NCBI RefSeq assembly: GCF_017676345.1
Contig: NZ_JAFFZM010000013.1
Location: 185,524-249,523, forward strand
Direction of reading: 5' to 3'
DNA length: 64,000 nucleotides
From: Streptomyces smyrnaeus
GTDB taxonomy: Bacteria; Actinomycetota; Actinomycetes; Streptomycetales; Streptomycetaceae
The notes under the pieces were generated by a model. The model worked only from the letters and a program-made list of their open reading frames with translations, searched no databases and had not been told where the DNA came from. Each line of letters starts with the position of its first letter. The first letter of the stretch is position 1. The position numbers and the translations under genes are program-made. Shown here piece by piece: positions 7,923-16,408 of the stretch.

Positions 7923-8924
7923 GTGTCGCAGCAGGGACCGCAGGTCCTGGTCGAGCGGATGGAACGCCACCAGGTCGCGATCTACCTGGCGGCGATGGCC
8001 GCCGGTGGACTGCTGGGCTGGGTGGCCCCCGGCTTCGGACCCGCGCTGGAGCACGCGATCAACCCGGTGCTCGGGGCGCTGCTGTTCGTCACCTTCCTCC
8101 AGGTCCCTGCCGCCGAGCTCGTCCGCTCGCTGCGAGACGGCCGGTTCCTGTCCGCCGCGGTCGTGGTGAACTTCGTGGTCGTGCCGCTGGTGGTCGCCGC
8201 GATGTTCGCGTCCCTGCCCGCCGACCAGGCGGTCCGGCTCGGCGTGCTGCTGGTGCTGCTGTGCCCGTGCGTCGACTACGTCATCGTCTTCTCCGGCCTG
8301 GCAGGCGGCTCCAGCCGCCGCCTGTTGGCCGCCACCCCGGTCCTCCTGGTCGCACAGATGCTGTTGCTGCCAGGGTTCCTGTACCTGTTCATGGGCTCGG
8401 AGCTCGCCGACATCGTCGAGGTCGGCCCGTTCGTCGAGGCGTTCGTCGTCCTCATCGTCGTCCCGCTCGCCCTCGCGTGGGCCCTGCAGGCGTGGGCCGG
8501 ACGCCGACCCGCCGGGCAGAAGGTGTCCGACGGCGCGACCACCACGATGGTGCCGTTGATGGCCGCCACCCTGCTGGTCGTGGTGGCCTCCCAGGTCCCC
8601 AAGCTCGGCGGCAGCCTGGCCGACGTCGCCGCCGTCATCCCGTTCTACGTGGCGTTCCTCGTGGTGATGGCGTTCGCCGGCAAAGCCGTGGCCCGCCTGT
8701 TCCGCCTGGAAGCGCCCGCGGGCCGGGCGATCGTCTTCACCGGGGCGACCCGCAACTCCCTCGTCGTCCTGCCCCTGGCCCTGGCGCTGCCCGACGCCCT
8801 GGCCGTCGCCGCGGTGGTCGTGGTCACCCAGACCCTGGTCGAGGTGATCGGCATGGTCACCTACGTCCGGCTCGTGCCTCGCCTGGTGCCTGCGGGGCAA
8901 CCGGCCGGGTCCGCCGCGCGCTGA
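7923..8924 (+). CDS. ACR3/bile-acid-symporter-family arsenic resistance exporter
   Basis: 333 residues with about ten membrane segments. GTG start at 7923 with AAGGAG 7-12 bp upstream. Family features are LLCPCVDYVIVFSGLAGG in the fourth segment (Cys in the position used by ACR3 for arsenite) and FTGATRNSLVVLPLALALP near the C-terminus. ACR3 proteins export arsenite (and antimonite) from the cytosol using the proton gradient. The position behind a MerR regulator and a Cys-pair membrane protein fits a metalloid-resistance cassette, although no arsenate reductase is next to it. The exact substrate is inferred from family membership. Confidence 0.85.
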   Translation: MSQQGPQVLVERMERHQVAIYLAAMAAGGLLGWVAPGFGPALEHAINPVLGALLFVTFLQVPAAELVRSLRDGRFLSAAVVVNFVVVPLVVAAMFASLPADQAVRLGVLLVLLCPCVDYVIVFSGLAGGSSRRLLAATPVLLVAQMLLLPGFLYLFMGSELADIVEVGPFVEAFVVLIVVPLALAWALQAWAGRRPAGQKVSDGATTTMVPLMAATLLVVVASQVPKLGGSLADVAAVIPFYVAFLVVMAFAGKAVARLFRLEAPAGRAIVFTGATRNSLVVLPLALALPDALAVAAVVVVTQTLVEVIGMVTYVRLVPRLVPAGQPAGSAAR

Positions 8925-8936
8925 CCTCGTCACGGC

Positions 8937-9650
8937 GGTGCTCACCGGGGCAGCTCGCTGGTGCGCTCGGGGTGGGCGGCGGTGACGTAGCGCACGGCGG
9001 TCTGTTCGGTGATGCCGAAACAGGCGCATCAGCTGGTGCGGGTCGGCTTTCGGCCGCTTCGTCGAGGATGCGGTCCTGGCGCAGGCCGCTCAGCGTCAGC
9101 CCGCGGGGAAGAGCGCCGCTCAGAGTGCCGGTGCTGACCGCCGGGTGGTCGGGGTCGATGGCCCTCTTCTGGCTGACCAGCAGGCGGGGGTTGGACGACG
9201 TCGGCCAACGCCGGTGGCGGTAGGCCGTCCAGTCGCCGGCGAGTTGGTGGTGAGCTCCTCCGGGTGGAGGGCGTGCCGTAGCAGACCGCGCCGGACTTCG
9301 AGCGTGCCCCTTGAAGAGATCCAGACCCGTGGTGTGCAGGGTGGTCCGGATCTCCTTGCCGGGCAGCGCGTGAACGGCGGCGAGGGCCGCGACGAGGCGG
9401 CCGAGCAGTGTCGTCGCCTGTTCGAGGAGCCCATCAGGAGCTCGGAGGGGATCGACCTCGGGATGCCCTTGATGTCGCCGACCGGGAGGCCCCGGGCGGG
9501 GTTGCGGAAGATCACGCGTTCACGCTTCAGCGCGCGAAAGAAGCTGCGCAGCGCCGTGGCCAGCCCTCGGCGCCCGTGACCGGCTCCGGCAGCGCGGTGA
9601 GCGTCGCCTGATCGGCACGCAGGCGAGGCTCGGTGTGTCTCGCTTGCGGG
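8937..9650 (-). pseudogene. Tyrosine recombinase (phage-type integrase) remnant
   Basis: Degenerate minus-strand integrase. Recognisable blocks are ALRSFFRALKRERVIFRNPARGLPVGDIKGIPRSIPSELL (around 9540-9430), a middle block with the DELT-like region (HPEELTTN, around 9250), and near 9090-8940 the C-terminal block readable only by switching frames (LTLSGLRQDRILDEA, then LMRLFGI and AAHPERTS). Several frameshifts break the frame, so it cannot make an active enzyme. The stretch 9650-9979 upstream holds nothing recognisable. Confidence 0.65.
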
Positions 9651-9979
9651 ATGGACTGACTGGTTGGGCATGTCGCAAGTCGGCATGCGATGCCAGGGTG
9701 TCTCTCGGGCCTGGTCAGAGATGCCCGCCGGACACCAGGGGAGGGGAGTGTGGGTTGTTGAATCGCCGTACTGACCTGGCGCACACCTCCCTAAGGTCGC
9801 CCTCGACCCGGCCTTGCCAAGCCGCTGCCTGGCTCCGTCACCGGATCGCCGGTCTCGAAGGCGACCTCGTCGTCGATGCCGCCCCACGGCACCTTTCGGG
9901 ACTCCGGCACCGCTCCTGACTCCGCGGCCAGGCTCCAGGGCGCCGCGGCGTACTTCTCGATACCAGGGTCCAGAGTCGG

Positions 9980-10870
9980 CTACGCCTGCGATCCGGCCCC
10001 GAGGACATCGAGCAGCGCTCGGGTGGCCGGGCTGGGGTTGAAGCGGCTCCACGCCAGATACTCGATGCGGTGCGGCCCGTCGACCACCGGGACCAGCGCC
10101 AGTTCCGGGTCGTCGGCGGCCAGCGGTCGGATGAACGCGGACGGCAGCAATGCGATGCCGAGCCCACGCGCGATCAGCCGCGTTATCAGCTCGGCCACGC
10201 CTGCCTCGTACGCAACATCACGGGCCAGGCCCGCAGCGGCGAACGCCTGGTCGGACTGGGCCCGACCGGGTGACCCGTCCCTGAAGTCCACGAACGTCTC
10301 CTCGGCAACCTCGTGCAGCGTGACCTGGGAAGCGGACGCGAGCCGGTGCCCGGCCGGTACCACTAGTACGTGTTCGTCGTGATCGAGGACGATGGCTTCC
10401 ACACCCTCTGGCCGTTGGCCCTCCGGCAGGCCGAGAAAGGCGATGTCCAGCTCTGCGTTCCGGATCGCCGCGGCCAGCTCGTCACTGCTTCCGGCGCGGA
10501 GGCTGACGCGGACGTCCGGGTGCCGGGCGTGGTACCGCTGCAGCAGTTCGGGGACGTCGATGGCAGCTGCGGTCCTGATCATGCCAACGGCGAGTCGGCC
10601 GCGCACCACACCGGCTGCTGCGGCGGCGTCGGCAACCGCCCGCTCCGCAGCGGCCAGGCACTCGCGGGCACCGACGAGGAAGGCCTCTCCGGCGCTGGTC
10701 AGCTCGGTACGACGGCTGGACCGGGCGAACAATCTGATCCCCAACTCCCGTTCGAGACCGGCGATCCGGTGGCTGAGGGAGGACTGCACTACACGGCAAT
10801 GCTCGGCAGCGCGGGTGAAGTTGCGGGTTTCGGCGACGGCGACGACGTACCGCAGCTGCTGGAGATCCAT
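9980..10870 (-). CDS. LysR-family transcriptional regulator
   Basis: 296 residues from the ATG at 10870 (MDLQQLRYVVAVAE), preferred over an upstream in-frame start because LysR proteins begin at this helix. The HTH reads FTRAAEHCRVVQSSLSHRIAGLERELGIRLFARSS, followed by an effector domain. It is divergent from an EamA exporter/NAD(P)-binding operon at 10949 and probably regulates it. Confidence 0.93.
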   Translation of the reverse strand: MDLQQLRYVVAVAETRNFTRAAEHCRVVQSSLSHRIAGLERELGIRLFARSSRRTELTSAGEAFLVGARECLAAAERAVADAAAAAGVVRGRLAVGMIRTAAAIDVPELLQRYHARHPDVRVSLRAGSSDELAAAIRNAELDIAFLGLPEGQRPEGVEAIVLDHDEHVLVVPAGHRLASASQVTLHEVAEETFVDFRDGSPGRAQSDQAFAAAGLARDVAYEAGVAELITRLIARGLGIALLPSAFIRPLAADDPELALVPVVDGPHRIEYLAWSRFNPSPATRALLDVLGAGSQA

Positions 10871-10889
10871 ACAGTCATCGTTGTCCTTC

Positions 10890-10900
10890 ATAGCTTCTAT
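10890..10900. promoter_or_regulatory. Candidate LysR box
   Basis: ATAG-CTT-CTAT, a perfect short dyad of the A/T-flanked kind bound by LysR proteins, in the 78-bp gap between the divergent LysR and EamA genes. Confidence 0.4.
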
Positions 10901-10948
10901 CGCAACCATGCTTTGCCTACATGATCCCGTCACGCCGAGACTCCTCAC

Positions 10949-11944
10949 ATGAATGCCACGACCGAGCGGTCATCGAGCCCGCCACCGCCCTCGCACGCAC
11001 AGCGGGCGGCGACCGTCGCGCTGACCGCGCTCGCCCCCGCAACCTGGGGCACCACATATGTGGTGACCACCGAACTGCTGCCGCCCGGGCACCCGTTGTT
11101 CGCCGGACTGATGCGCGCCCTGCCCGCCGGGCTGCTCGCACTGGCAATCACCCGGGTGCTCCCGCACGGAGACTGGTGGTGGAGGGCCGCCCTCCTCGGC
11201 GTGCTCAACATCGGCGGGCTCCCTCTGTTGTTCCTGGCGGCCGAACGACTCCCCGGCGGTGTCGCAGCCACCCTCAGCGCTGTCCAGCCGCTGCTGGTCG
11301 CCGGCTTGGCTGTCGCGGTACTCCGCGACCGACCGACCGCCTGGCGCCTGGCCTGGGGCGTGTTGGGCGCGATCGGCGTCGGTCTCGTCGTGCTCGGTCC
11401 GGCGGCCCGCTTGGACGTCGTCGGGGTGCTCGCCGGTGTCGGGCATACGGCCACCATGGCCGGCGGGGTCGTCCTCACCAAGCGCTGGGGCCGCCCGGCG
11501 GGGGTCGGCCCACTGACACTGGCCGGCTGGCAACTGACGGCCGGCGGCCTGCTGCTGCTCCCGCTCACTCTCGCGATCGAGTGGGTGCCGCAGCGGATCG
11601 ACGCCGGAGCTGTCGGCGGTTACCTGTGGCTCGGCAGCGTGGGCGGACTGATCGCGTACGCACTGTGGTTCCGCGGGATCGGAAAGCTGCCGGTCGGCGC
11701 GTCCGCCCCGCTGGTGCTGCTGTCCCCCTTGGTCGCAACCGCCTTCGGTATCGCGCTGGGCGAGTCGCTGAGTCTGCTGCAGACCCTTGGTTTCGTCCTC
11801 GCCCTGGCAGCCATGCTCGCCGCCCAGCTCGATGCCCCGAGCCTGACGAGCCGCCTCGCACGCAGCCGGCCCGCAGCAGATCCCATCCGATCCTCAGTAG
11901 ATCCCATACGAGAAGAACCGATCCAGAAGGAGCAGATTCGATGA
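10949..11944 (+). CDS. EamA/DMT-superfamily transporter
   Basis: 331 residues with ten predicted membrane segments arranged as two EamA repeats (APATWGTTYVVTTELLPPGHPLFAGLMRALPAGLLAL in the first; GRPAGVGPLTLAGWQLTAGGLLLLP in the second). The charged tail is unusually repetitive (SRPAADPIRSSVDPIREEPIQKEQIR), reflecting a short duplicated DNA motif at 11876-11910. DMT proteins of this kind export metabolites or amino acids. The stop overlaps the next ATG by 4 bp, and the gene is divergent from a LysR regulator. Confidence 0.92.
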   Translation: MNATTERSSSPPPPSHAQRAATVALTALAPATWGTTYVVTTELLPPGHPLFAGLMRALPAGLLALAITRVLPHGDWWWRAALLGVLNIGGLPLLFLAAERLPGGVAATLSAVQPLLVAGLAVAVLRDRPTAWRLAWGVLGAIGVGLVVLGPAARLDVVGVLAGVGHTATMAGGVVLTKRWGRPAGVGPLTLAGWQLTAGGLLLLPLTLAIEWVPQRIDAGAVGGYLWLGSVGGLIAYALWFRGIGKLPVGASAPLVLLSPLVATAFGIALGESLSLLQTLGFVLALAAMLAAQLDAPSLTSRLARSRPAADPIRSSVDPIREEPIQKEQIR

Positions 11945-12615
11945 GAACGAATATGACCATCGCCGTGCTCGGCGCCACCGGGATGGTCGGCAGCCGGGTG
12001 ATCACCGAGGCCGGTACCCGCGGACACCGGGTGCTTGCCCTGTCCCGGAAGCCGGCGAGCGACGACCCGAACGTGACGCCGATCGCGGTCGATGTGAACA
12101 ACTCGCACGCCGTACGCGAGGCGCTCGCAGGCTCCGCCTCGCACAGTGCCGCGGACGCGGTCGTGTTGACCGTGCGGACCTTCCCGGTCGACCAGGAGTT
12201 CCTGGTCGGGGCCACCCGTACGGTGCTGAGCATCGCCGCAGAGCTCGGCATCCGGACCCTCGTGGTTGGCGGCGCAGGCGCACTGCGCAGCCCCGGCGAC
12301 CACGAGCGGCTGGTCGCCGACAACCCCGCCTATGTCCCGGCCGGGTTCAAGACCATCGCCGCCGCCGGGGTGGCGCAGTTGCGGACCTGCCAGGCCCATG
12401 CCGGTGGCGACTGGGTCTACCTGAGCCCGCCGGCTGTGCTCGAGCCCGGCGAACGTACCGGCCGCTACCTGCGCGGCACCGACACCTTGCTCACCGGCCC
12501 CGACGGTCGATCGTGGATCAGCGCCGAAGACCTGGCCGTCGCCGTACTCGACGAACTCGAAGACCCCGACCCCCAGCAGCATCTCATCACTGTTGTCCAC
12601 CGCGACGAACAATGA
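11941..12615 (+). CDS. NmrA/SDR-like NAD(P)-binding protein
   Basis: 224 residues, atypical SDR of the NmrA/YwnB kind. It begins with an NAD(P)-binding glycine motif (IAVLGATGMVGSRVITEA) and continues with the VVLTVRTFP and TLVVGGAG strands. There is no YxxxK catalytic pair, so it may act as a redox sensor, epimerase-like enzyme or reductase. Translationally coupled to the EamA gene (ATGA overlap), so the LysR-EamA-NmrA set forms one cassette. Confidence 0.9.
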   Translation: MRTNMTIAVLGATGMVGSRVITEAGTRGHRVLALSRKPASDDPNVTPIAVDVNNSHAVREALAGSASHSAADAVVLTVRTFPVDQEFLVGATRTVLSIAAELGIRTLVVGGAGALRSPGDHERLVADNPAYVPAGFKTIAAAGVAQLRTCQAHAGGDWVYLSPPAVLEPGERTGRYLRGTDTLLTGPDGRSWISAEDLAVAVLDELEDPDPQQHLITVVHRDEQ

Positions 12616-13029
12616 CCCTCATGTGAAAGAGCCGGCGGCACGCCTCACCGCCTGACACTCCTCTGCTCCCGCCAAGCCGCCGTCACCGTCGTGACCGGCA
12701 ACGCCTTCACCGGACGGGCGGCGGCCGGTACGTGGAACGACACCGCGAACGTCCGGCCGCCACCTGCCGGTTCGCTGGGGCCGGTGCCGGACCGGACCCC
12801 TCCCTCCCCGACTCCCGAACGTATGAACCGTGGCCCGAACAGACCCTTCCCCTCCCGTCCTTCCCGGCGCACCCGTGCTCGGCGGTGTGGGCGTGGCCAC
12901 GCGTGCTGCCGTGGTGCTTCACCAGAGACGGGTCGGCGCCGGAGTCTTCTGCGGGGTCCTGCGCGGGGCGGGGGAGCGCTTCGTGAGTGGTGGGAGTCGA
13001 GTGGTTCTTCCTGCACGGCGGCTTCGGCT

Positions 13030-13302
13030 GGAGATCAGCGGTGGTATCCAGGCCGAGCAGTGTGGACCGGCCGGGGTGCATGGTGACCGCCGTATGGGCG
13101 TTGCCTCCGTTCCGGTGCGCGTCGGGGTGGTTGTCGTACGTCAGCGTGCGATTGGTGCCGTTGTGGCCGGCGAAGACCTGGAGCCGGTCGTCGAGCGGGA
13201 TCCCGACCGTTTCGGCCAGGGCTTCGTGCACTGCTTGGCCGGGTGTGTCGGGTTGTTCGGTGTCGGTCCGCAACGCGTCGGTGCGGACGAAGGGGGCGTG
13301 GC
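13030..13302 (-). pseudogene. Tautomerase-family protein remnant
   Basis: The minus strand reads APFVRTDALRTDTEQ, then AVHEALAETVGIPLDDRLQVFAGHNG and ALTMHPGRS-like sequence, matching the N-terminal half of actinobacterial 4-oxalocrotonate-tautomerase-like proteins. The start codon before Pro is lost (Ala instead of Met), which removes the catalytic N-terminal proline, and similarity ends half way. The surrounding 12616-13373 stretch holds no other recognisable gene. Confidence 0.55.
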
Positions 13303-13373
13303 GGTTTATTTTCGCGGGCCAGTCAGCGCCCGTCAGAACCGCACTGCTGTGCATGCGGGTGGGTGCGGCAGCT

Positions 13374-13967
13374 TCAGGGGTGCCGCCCGGTGAAGCAGAG
13401 GAACGCGGTCTGCGCGTCGGCGCCTTCGGGTGCCGGGAGGCTCGGGTCGAAGGCCCCGGTGGACAGCAGCGCCGCGTGGTGCGGGAGCAGCGCCTGGTGG
13501 GTGCGGGTGACGGCGTCGTGGTCGAGTATTTCGTCGCCACCGGTGGCTCGGGCCAGGTCCCAGGTGTGGCCCAGCAGTTCCAGGGAGCCGATCACCTCGA
13601 CGGCCACTTCCACGGGCACCGGTCCGAGTGGTCCGCCGGGCAGGGGGCGGCCGGCCTGCTGGGGATCGCGGAGCATCGCGGTCATGGCGTCGCGGCAGGC
13701 GAGGAACGCTGCCGCCAGGTCGGCGCCCGGTTCCACGGCGGGCGCCTCGGCCATGGGTGAGACGCCGACGCCGTGCGCGGGGGAGGGGGGAGTGCCGTGG
13801 ACAGCGGCGAGGATGCCGCGGTGTCCGTTGATGACGTGTGCGACGACATCGCGGGCCGTCCAGCCCCGGCATGGGCTGTGCGCGTCCCACCGGTCGTCGG
13901 GCGTGGCCCGGACGCGGGCCAGGAAGGCGTCGGCGAGGTGGGCGTAGTGGTCTGCTGTGTCGGACAT
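13374..13967 (-). CDS. TIGR03086-family (mycothiol-dependent maleylpyruvate isomerase N-terminal-like) protein
   Basis: 197 residues. The DinB-like metal-binding helix bundle is visible: SPCRGWTARDVVAHVINGHRG near residue 31-51 (His ligand), and LLGHTWDLARATG near 131. These proteins usually work with mycothiol or another thiol cofactor. It is the last gene of a four-gene operon (VOC, ArsR, SRPBCC, this gene) that probably handles a toxic or environmental substrate. The ATG lies 29 bp downstream of the preceding stop. Confidence 0.85.
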   Translation of the reverse strand: MSDTADHYAHLADAFLARVRATPDDRWDAHSPCRGWTARDVVAHVINGHRGILAAVHGTPPSPAHGVGVSPMAEAPAVEPGADLAAAFLACRDAMTAMLRDPQQAGRPLPGGPLGPVPVEVAVEVIGSLELLGHTWDLARATGGDEILDHDAVTRTHQALLPHHAALLSTGAFDPSLPAPEGADAQTAFLCFTGRHP

Positions 13968-13996
13968 CGGGTGTTCCTGTCTGTTCGCCGGGTGTG

Positions 13997-14488
13997 TCAG
14001 TGCGGGGCCGACTCGTCGAGGAAATCCGCCAGTCGGCGCTGGACCAGGGAGTTCCATCCGCCGCCCATCGCGTTGCGGGCCCGCTGCTGGAGCGGGTTGT
14101 CGGGGTCGAAGCCCTCGTGGAGAAGGAAGAGCCGGGTGCCGCGCCCTTCGGGCCGCAGGGTCCAGGTGACGGTCCAGTCGGCGCCGCTCGGGCTCGCGGG
14201 GTCCGCGTCGCGCCAGCCGACGCGCAGCATGCGCTCGGGCTCGAAGGCGAGCACCTCGGCCCGTACGGTGCCGGAGAACCCCGTGGCGGGTATGGGCCGG
14301 GTTTGCATGGTGTAGCGGTGGCCGACCTCGAGCCGGAAGTCGCAGGGCATGAGCCACTGCGCGATCAGGTCCGGTTCGGTCAGGGCCCGCCACACCTTGG
14401 TGGGTGGGTGGGACAGGAACTGGTCGACCCGCACGGTGCCCGGATCGTCGTCGGCCGTATTGCTGCTCGTCACCTCGTCGTCGGTCAT
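13997..14488 (-). CDS. SRPBCC/AHSA1-family protein
   Basis: 163 residues from the ATG overlapping the ArsR stop (TCAT on the plus strand). It shows the Activator-of-Hsp90-like START fold signature: VDQFLSHPPTKVWRALTEPDLIAQWL near the N-terminus and GTRLFLLHEGFD...GWNSLVQRRLADFL at the C-terminus. ArsR-SRPBCC pairs are frequent in actinobacteria; the SRPBCC protein binds a hydrophobic ligand of unknown identity. Coupled translation with ArsR suggests it belongs to the same response. Confidence 0.9.
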   Translation of the reverse strand: MTDDEVTSSNTADDDPGTVRVDQFLSHPPTKVWRALTEPDLIAQWLMPCDFRLEVGHRYTMQTRPIPATGFSGTVRAEVLAFEPERMLRVGWRDADPASPSGADWTVTWTLRPEGRGTRLFLLHEGFDPDNPLQQRARNAMGGGWNSLVQRRLADFLDESAPH

Positions 14489-14901
14489 GGCCTGTCGTCC
14501 CCACGGGTGTCGCCGTCCCCCTGCGCATCGCCGACACCACGGGTGTCGCCGTTCCCGGGCGGGTGCTCCCCGTCGGGAAGCGTGTCGAGCAGGTCGCGCA
14601 GGTTGCCGAGCTTCTCGCGCCAGAACCTCTCGAACGGGCTCAGCCACTCCTGCACGTCGTGCAGCGGGGCCGCCTCCAGCCGGTACAGCCGCTGCCGGCC
14701 CGATCTGGTCTCGCTGACCAGTCCGGCCTCCCGCAGCACCCGCAGGTGCTCGGAGAAGCTGGGGCGGGCCATGGCGAAGTGTGAGGCGAGCCGGGTGACC
14801 GGCTGCGGCCCCTGCTCCCGCAGCAGTTCCAGCACCTCGCGGCGCACCGGGCTGGCCAGCGCGGCGAAGACCTTCCCGTCCTCGGTGCCGGTGGTGCGCA
14901 T
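14485..14901 (-). CDS. ArsR-family transcriptional repressor
   Basis: 138 residues. Winged HTH: KVFAALASPVRREVLELLREQGPQPVTRLASHFAMARPSFSEHLRVLREAGLVSETRSGRQRLYRLE. No metal-binding cysteines (ELCVCDL motif absent), so it belongs to the non-metal ArsR group that usually accompanies SRPBCC genes. The C-terminal tail contains a Gly/Asp repeat (GDTRG...GDGDTRGD). It lies between the VOC gene (4-bp gap) and the SRPBCC gene (4-bp overlap) and probably represses the operon at the palindrome at 15307-15322. Confidence 0.92.
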   Translation of the reverse strand: MRTTGTEDGKVFAALASPVRREVLELLREQGPQPVTRLASHFAMARPSFSEHLRVLREAGLVSETRSGRQRLYRLEAAPLHDVQEWLSPFERFWREKLGNLRDLLDTLPDGEHPPGNGDTRGVGDAQGDGDTRGDDRP

Positions 14902-14905
14902 CGGC

Positions 14906-15292
14906 TCAGGACCCGGACTTCGCCGGTGCGGGCGTCGGCTCGGCGAGCACGAAGCTGTTGCCGTCCGGGTCGGTGAGGGTGGCCTGGCGGCCCCACGGCA
15001 GCTCGTGCGGGCCCTCGACGGCGGCTCCGGCCCTGGCGAGTTCGGCGCAGTCGGTGTCCAGGTCGGAGGTCTCCAGGATGAGGCCGCTGACGCTGCCGGG
15101 AGTGAAGCCCTGTTCGGCGGAGGCGAGCGTGAAGCCGGTCTCGGCTCCGTGCGGTGCGACCTGGAGCCAGCGGACCGGTCCCATGCGCTGGTCGGCGAGC
15201 ACCCGGAAGCCGAGCGCGTCGACGTAGAAGTCCCTGGCCCGCTCCTGGTCGGAGACGGGCAGGGTGACGGACTTGGCGTGCGTGATGTTCAT
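14906..15292 (-). CDS. Glyoxalase/bleomycin-resistance (VOC) family protein
   Basis: 128 residues from the ATG at 15292 (MNITHAKSVTLPVSDQERARDFYVDALGF), preceded by GGAGG; an upstream ATG at 15304 is possible. Typical VOC features are the N-terminal beta-alpha-beta unit, GFTLAS, and the closing block ATLTDPDGNSFVLAEP with a glutamate metal-ligand position. First gene of the VOC-ArsR-SRPBCC-TIGR03086 operon. VOC members isomerise, conjugate or bind small toxic molecules; the substrate is unknown. Confidence 0.9.
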   Translation of the reverse strand: MNITHAKSVTLPVSDQERARDFYVDALGFRVLADQRMGPVRWLQVAPHGAETGFTLASAEQGFTPGSVSGLILETSDLDTDCAELARAGAAVEGPHELPWGRQATLTDPDGNSFVLAEPTPAPAKSGS

Positions 15293-15306
15293 GCCCTCCA
15301 CCATAC

Positions 15307-15322
15307 GTAGGAAAATTCCTAC
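15307..15322. promoter_or_regulatory. Probable ArsR operator
   Basis: GTAGGAA-AA-TTCCTAC, a perfect 7-bp dyad, AT-rich relative to the region, lies 15 bp upstream of the VOC start at the head of the ArsR operon. This is the expected place for autoregulation. Confidence 0.65.
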
Positions 15323-15363
15323 CTGTCACGCCCGCACTGCGGTGACGGGTGGTGGCGTGATCC

Positions 15364-15405
15364 GGTGCGGGTGCGGGTGCGGGTGCGGGTGCGGGTGCGG
15401 GTGCC
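15364..15405 (+). repeat. Hexanucleotide tandem repeat (GGTGCG)
   Basis: Six perfect GGTGCG units followed by one GGTGCC, in the gap between the VOC operon and the hydrolase gene. Likely replication slippage; no coding role seen. Confidence 0.9.
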
Positions 15406-15501
15406 GGTGGGGGTCCGGTTGTCGGAGTTGGCGGCTGGTCGTGGTCTGCCGCTGCCGGTGGTCGCAGTAAGCGCGTCGTCTGGTCGGCTCCTTGGGCGGT
15501 C

Positions 15502-16287
15502 TCAGTGCTGTGCGAGGAAGTCGGTGATGAGCTTCAGCCATTGCTGCGGGTTTTCGGCGAAGGGCAGGTGTCCGGTGGGCAGTTCGGCGATTTCGGCTGT
15601 GGGGATGCCAGTGGCGAGGTGGCGCTGCAGGGCGGGGGAGATGAGCGGGTCTGCGGTGGTGATGACGGCAAGGGTCGGCGCTGTGATGTGGGCGAGGTCG
15701 GTGCGTACGTCGATGCGGCGGACCAGGTCGAGGTGGGCTGCGGTGCCGGGCGGGATGTCGGATGCGAGTTGCTCGGCGGAGTCTCGGATCTGGGCGGGGG
15801 TGTGGGTGTTCAGGGTGTCCTCGCTGGGTGCCATCAGGTTCAGGTAGCCGGCCAGCAGGGTGTGCTGGCCGGACTCGTGGAGCTGCTGCCAGATGGAGGC
15901 GGCCAGGTCGGTGCGGGTGTCGGCGTGGGCGAAGGTGGCGCTGAGGATGAGTGCGGTGACCCGCTCGGGGTGGCGTGCGGCGAGGCGGATGGCGACGGGC
16001 CCGCCGAGCGAGTAGCCGCTGACCGCGAACGTCTCGAGCCCTTCGGCGTCTGCGGCGGCCACCATCTGATCCGCCAGCTCGTCCGCGTCCAGGGGTGTCC
16101 CGGACTGCGGCGTCTTGCCGGCGCCGGGGAAGTCGACTCCGACGACGGTGTGCTGTGCGGCCAGTCCGTCCAGGATCGGCCCGTAGTTGGCTTCGATCCC
16201 GCCGCCGGCGCCGTGGGCGAGGAGGAGGCCGGGGCCGGAGCCGCGAGTGGTGCGGGCGAGGCCGGTGAGCAGGGGTGCGGTGGTCAT
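15502..16287 (-). CDS. Alpha/beta hydrolase
   Basis: 261 residues. Oxyanion-hole motif HGAGGG (25-30), nucleophile elbow G-Y-S-L-G with Ser93, an acid in the late strand (TTADPL), and the catalytic His240 in GHLPFAENP. The family covers esterases, lactonases and haloalkane-type hydrolases; the substrate is unknown. It is divergent from a TetR gene with two matching palindromes between them, so it is probably derepressed by a small ligand acting on TetR. Confidence 0.9.
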   Translation of the reverse strand: MTTAPLLTGLARTTRGSGPGLLLAHGAGGGIEANYGPILDGLAAQHTVVGVDFPGAGKTPQSGTPLDADELADQMVAAADAEGLETFAVSGYSLGGPVAIRLAARHPERVTALILSATFAHADTRTDLAASIWQQLHESGQHTLLAGYLNLMAPSEDTLNTHTPAQIRDSAEQLASDIPPGTAAHLDLVRRIDVRTDLAHITAPTLAVITTADPLISPALQRHLATGIPTAEIAELPTGHLPFAENPQQWLKLITDFLAQH

Positions 16288-16336
16288 GGGTGGTCCCTTT
16301 CGAGGAAGCGGGCAGACGCGGTGGCGCGAACGCCTC

Positions 16337-16352
16337 TTTAGCGATCACTAAA
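16337..16352. promoter_or_regulatory. TetR operator 1 (hydrolase side)
   Basis: TTTAGCGATCACTAAA, an 8-bp dyad with one mismatch, sharing the core TAGYGRYCRCTA with operator 2 located 45 bp away. Confidence 0.7.
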
Positions 16353-16383
16353 GCGCGTTGCCCGGACGGTAGCAGAAAGCCTG

Positions 16384-16395
16384 TAGCGGTCGCTA
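16384..16395. promoter_or_regulatory. TetR operator 2 (TetR side)
   Basis: TAGCGGTCGCTA, same core as operator 1, 14-25 bp upstream of the TetR start. Two related sites in one divergent gap argue for joint control of both genes. Confidence 0.7.
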
Positions 16396-16408
16396 TAGCT
16401 GCGGTAGG

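Noticed and set aside
7164..9029. 621-codon minus-strand open frame
   Set aside because: Antisense of the MerR and ACR3 genes; composition is His/Gln/Asp-rich as expected for a shadow.
8925..9979. tRNA or attachment site beside the integrase remnant
   Set aside because: No cloverleaf-like sequence or duplicated site could be recognised.
13374..14540. 388-codon frame joining two genes
   Set aside because: Upstream half is an out-of-frame reading of the SRPBCC gene; the real TIGR03086-family gene starts at 13967.
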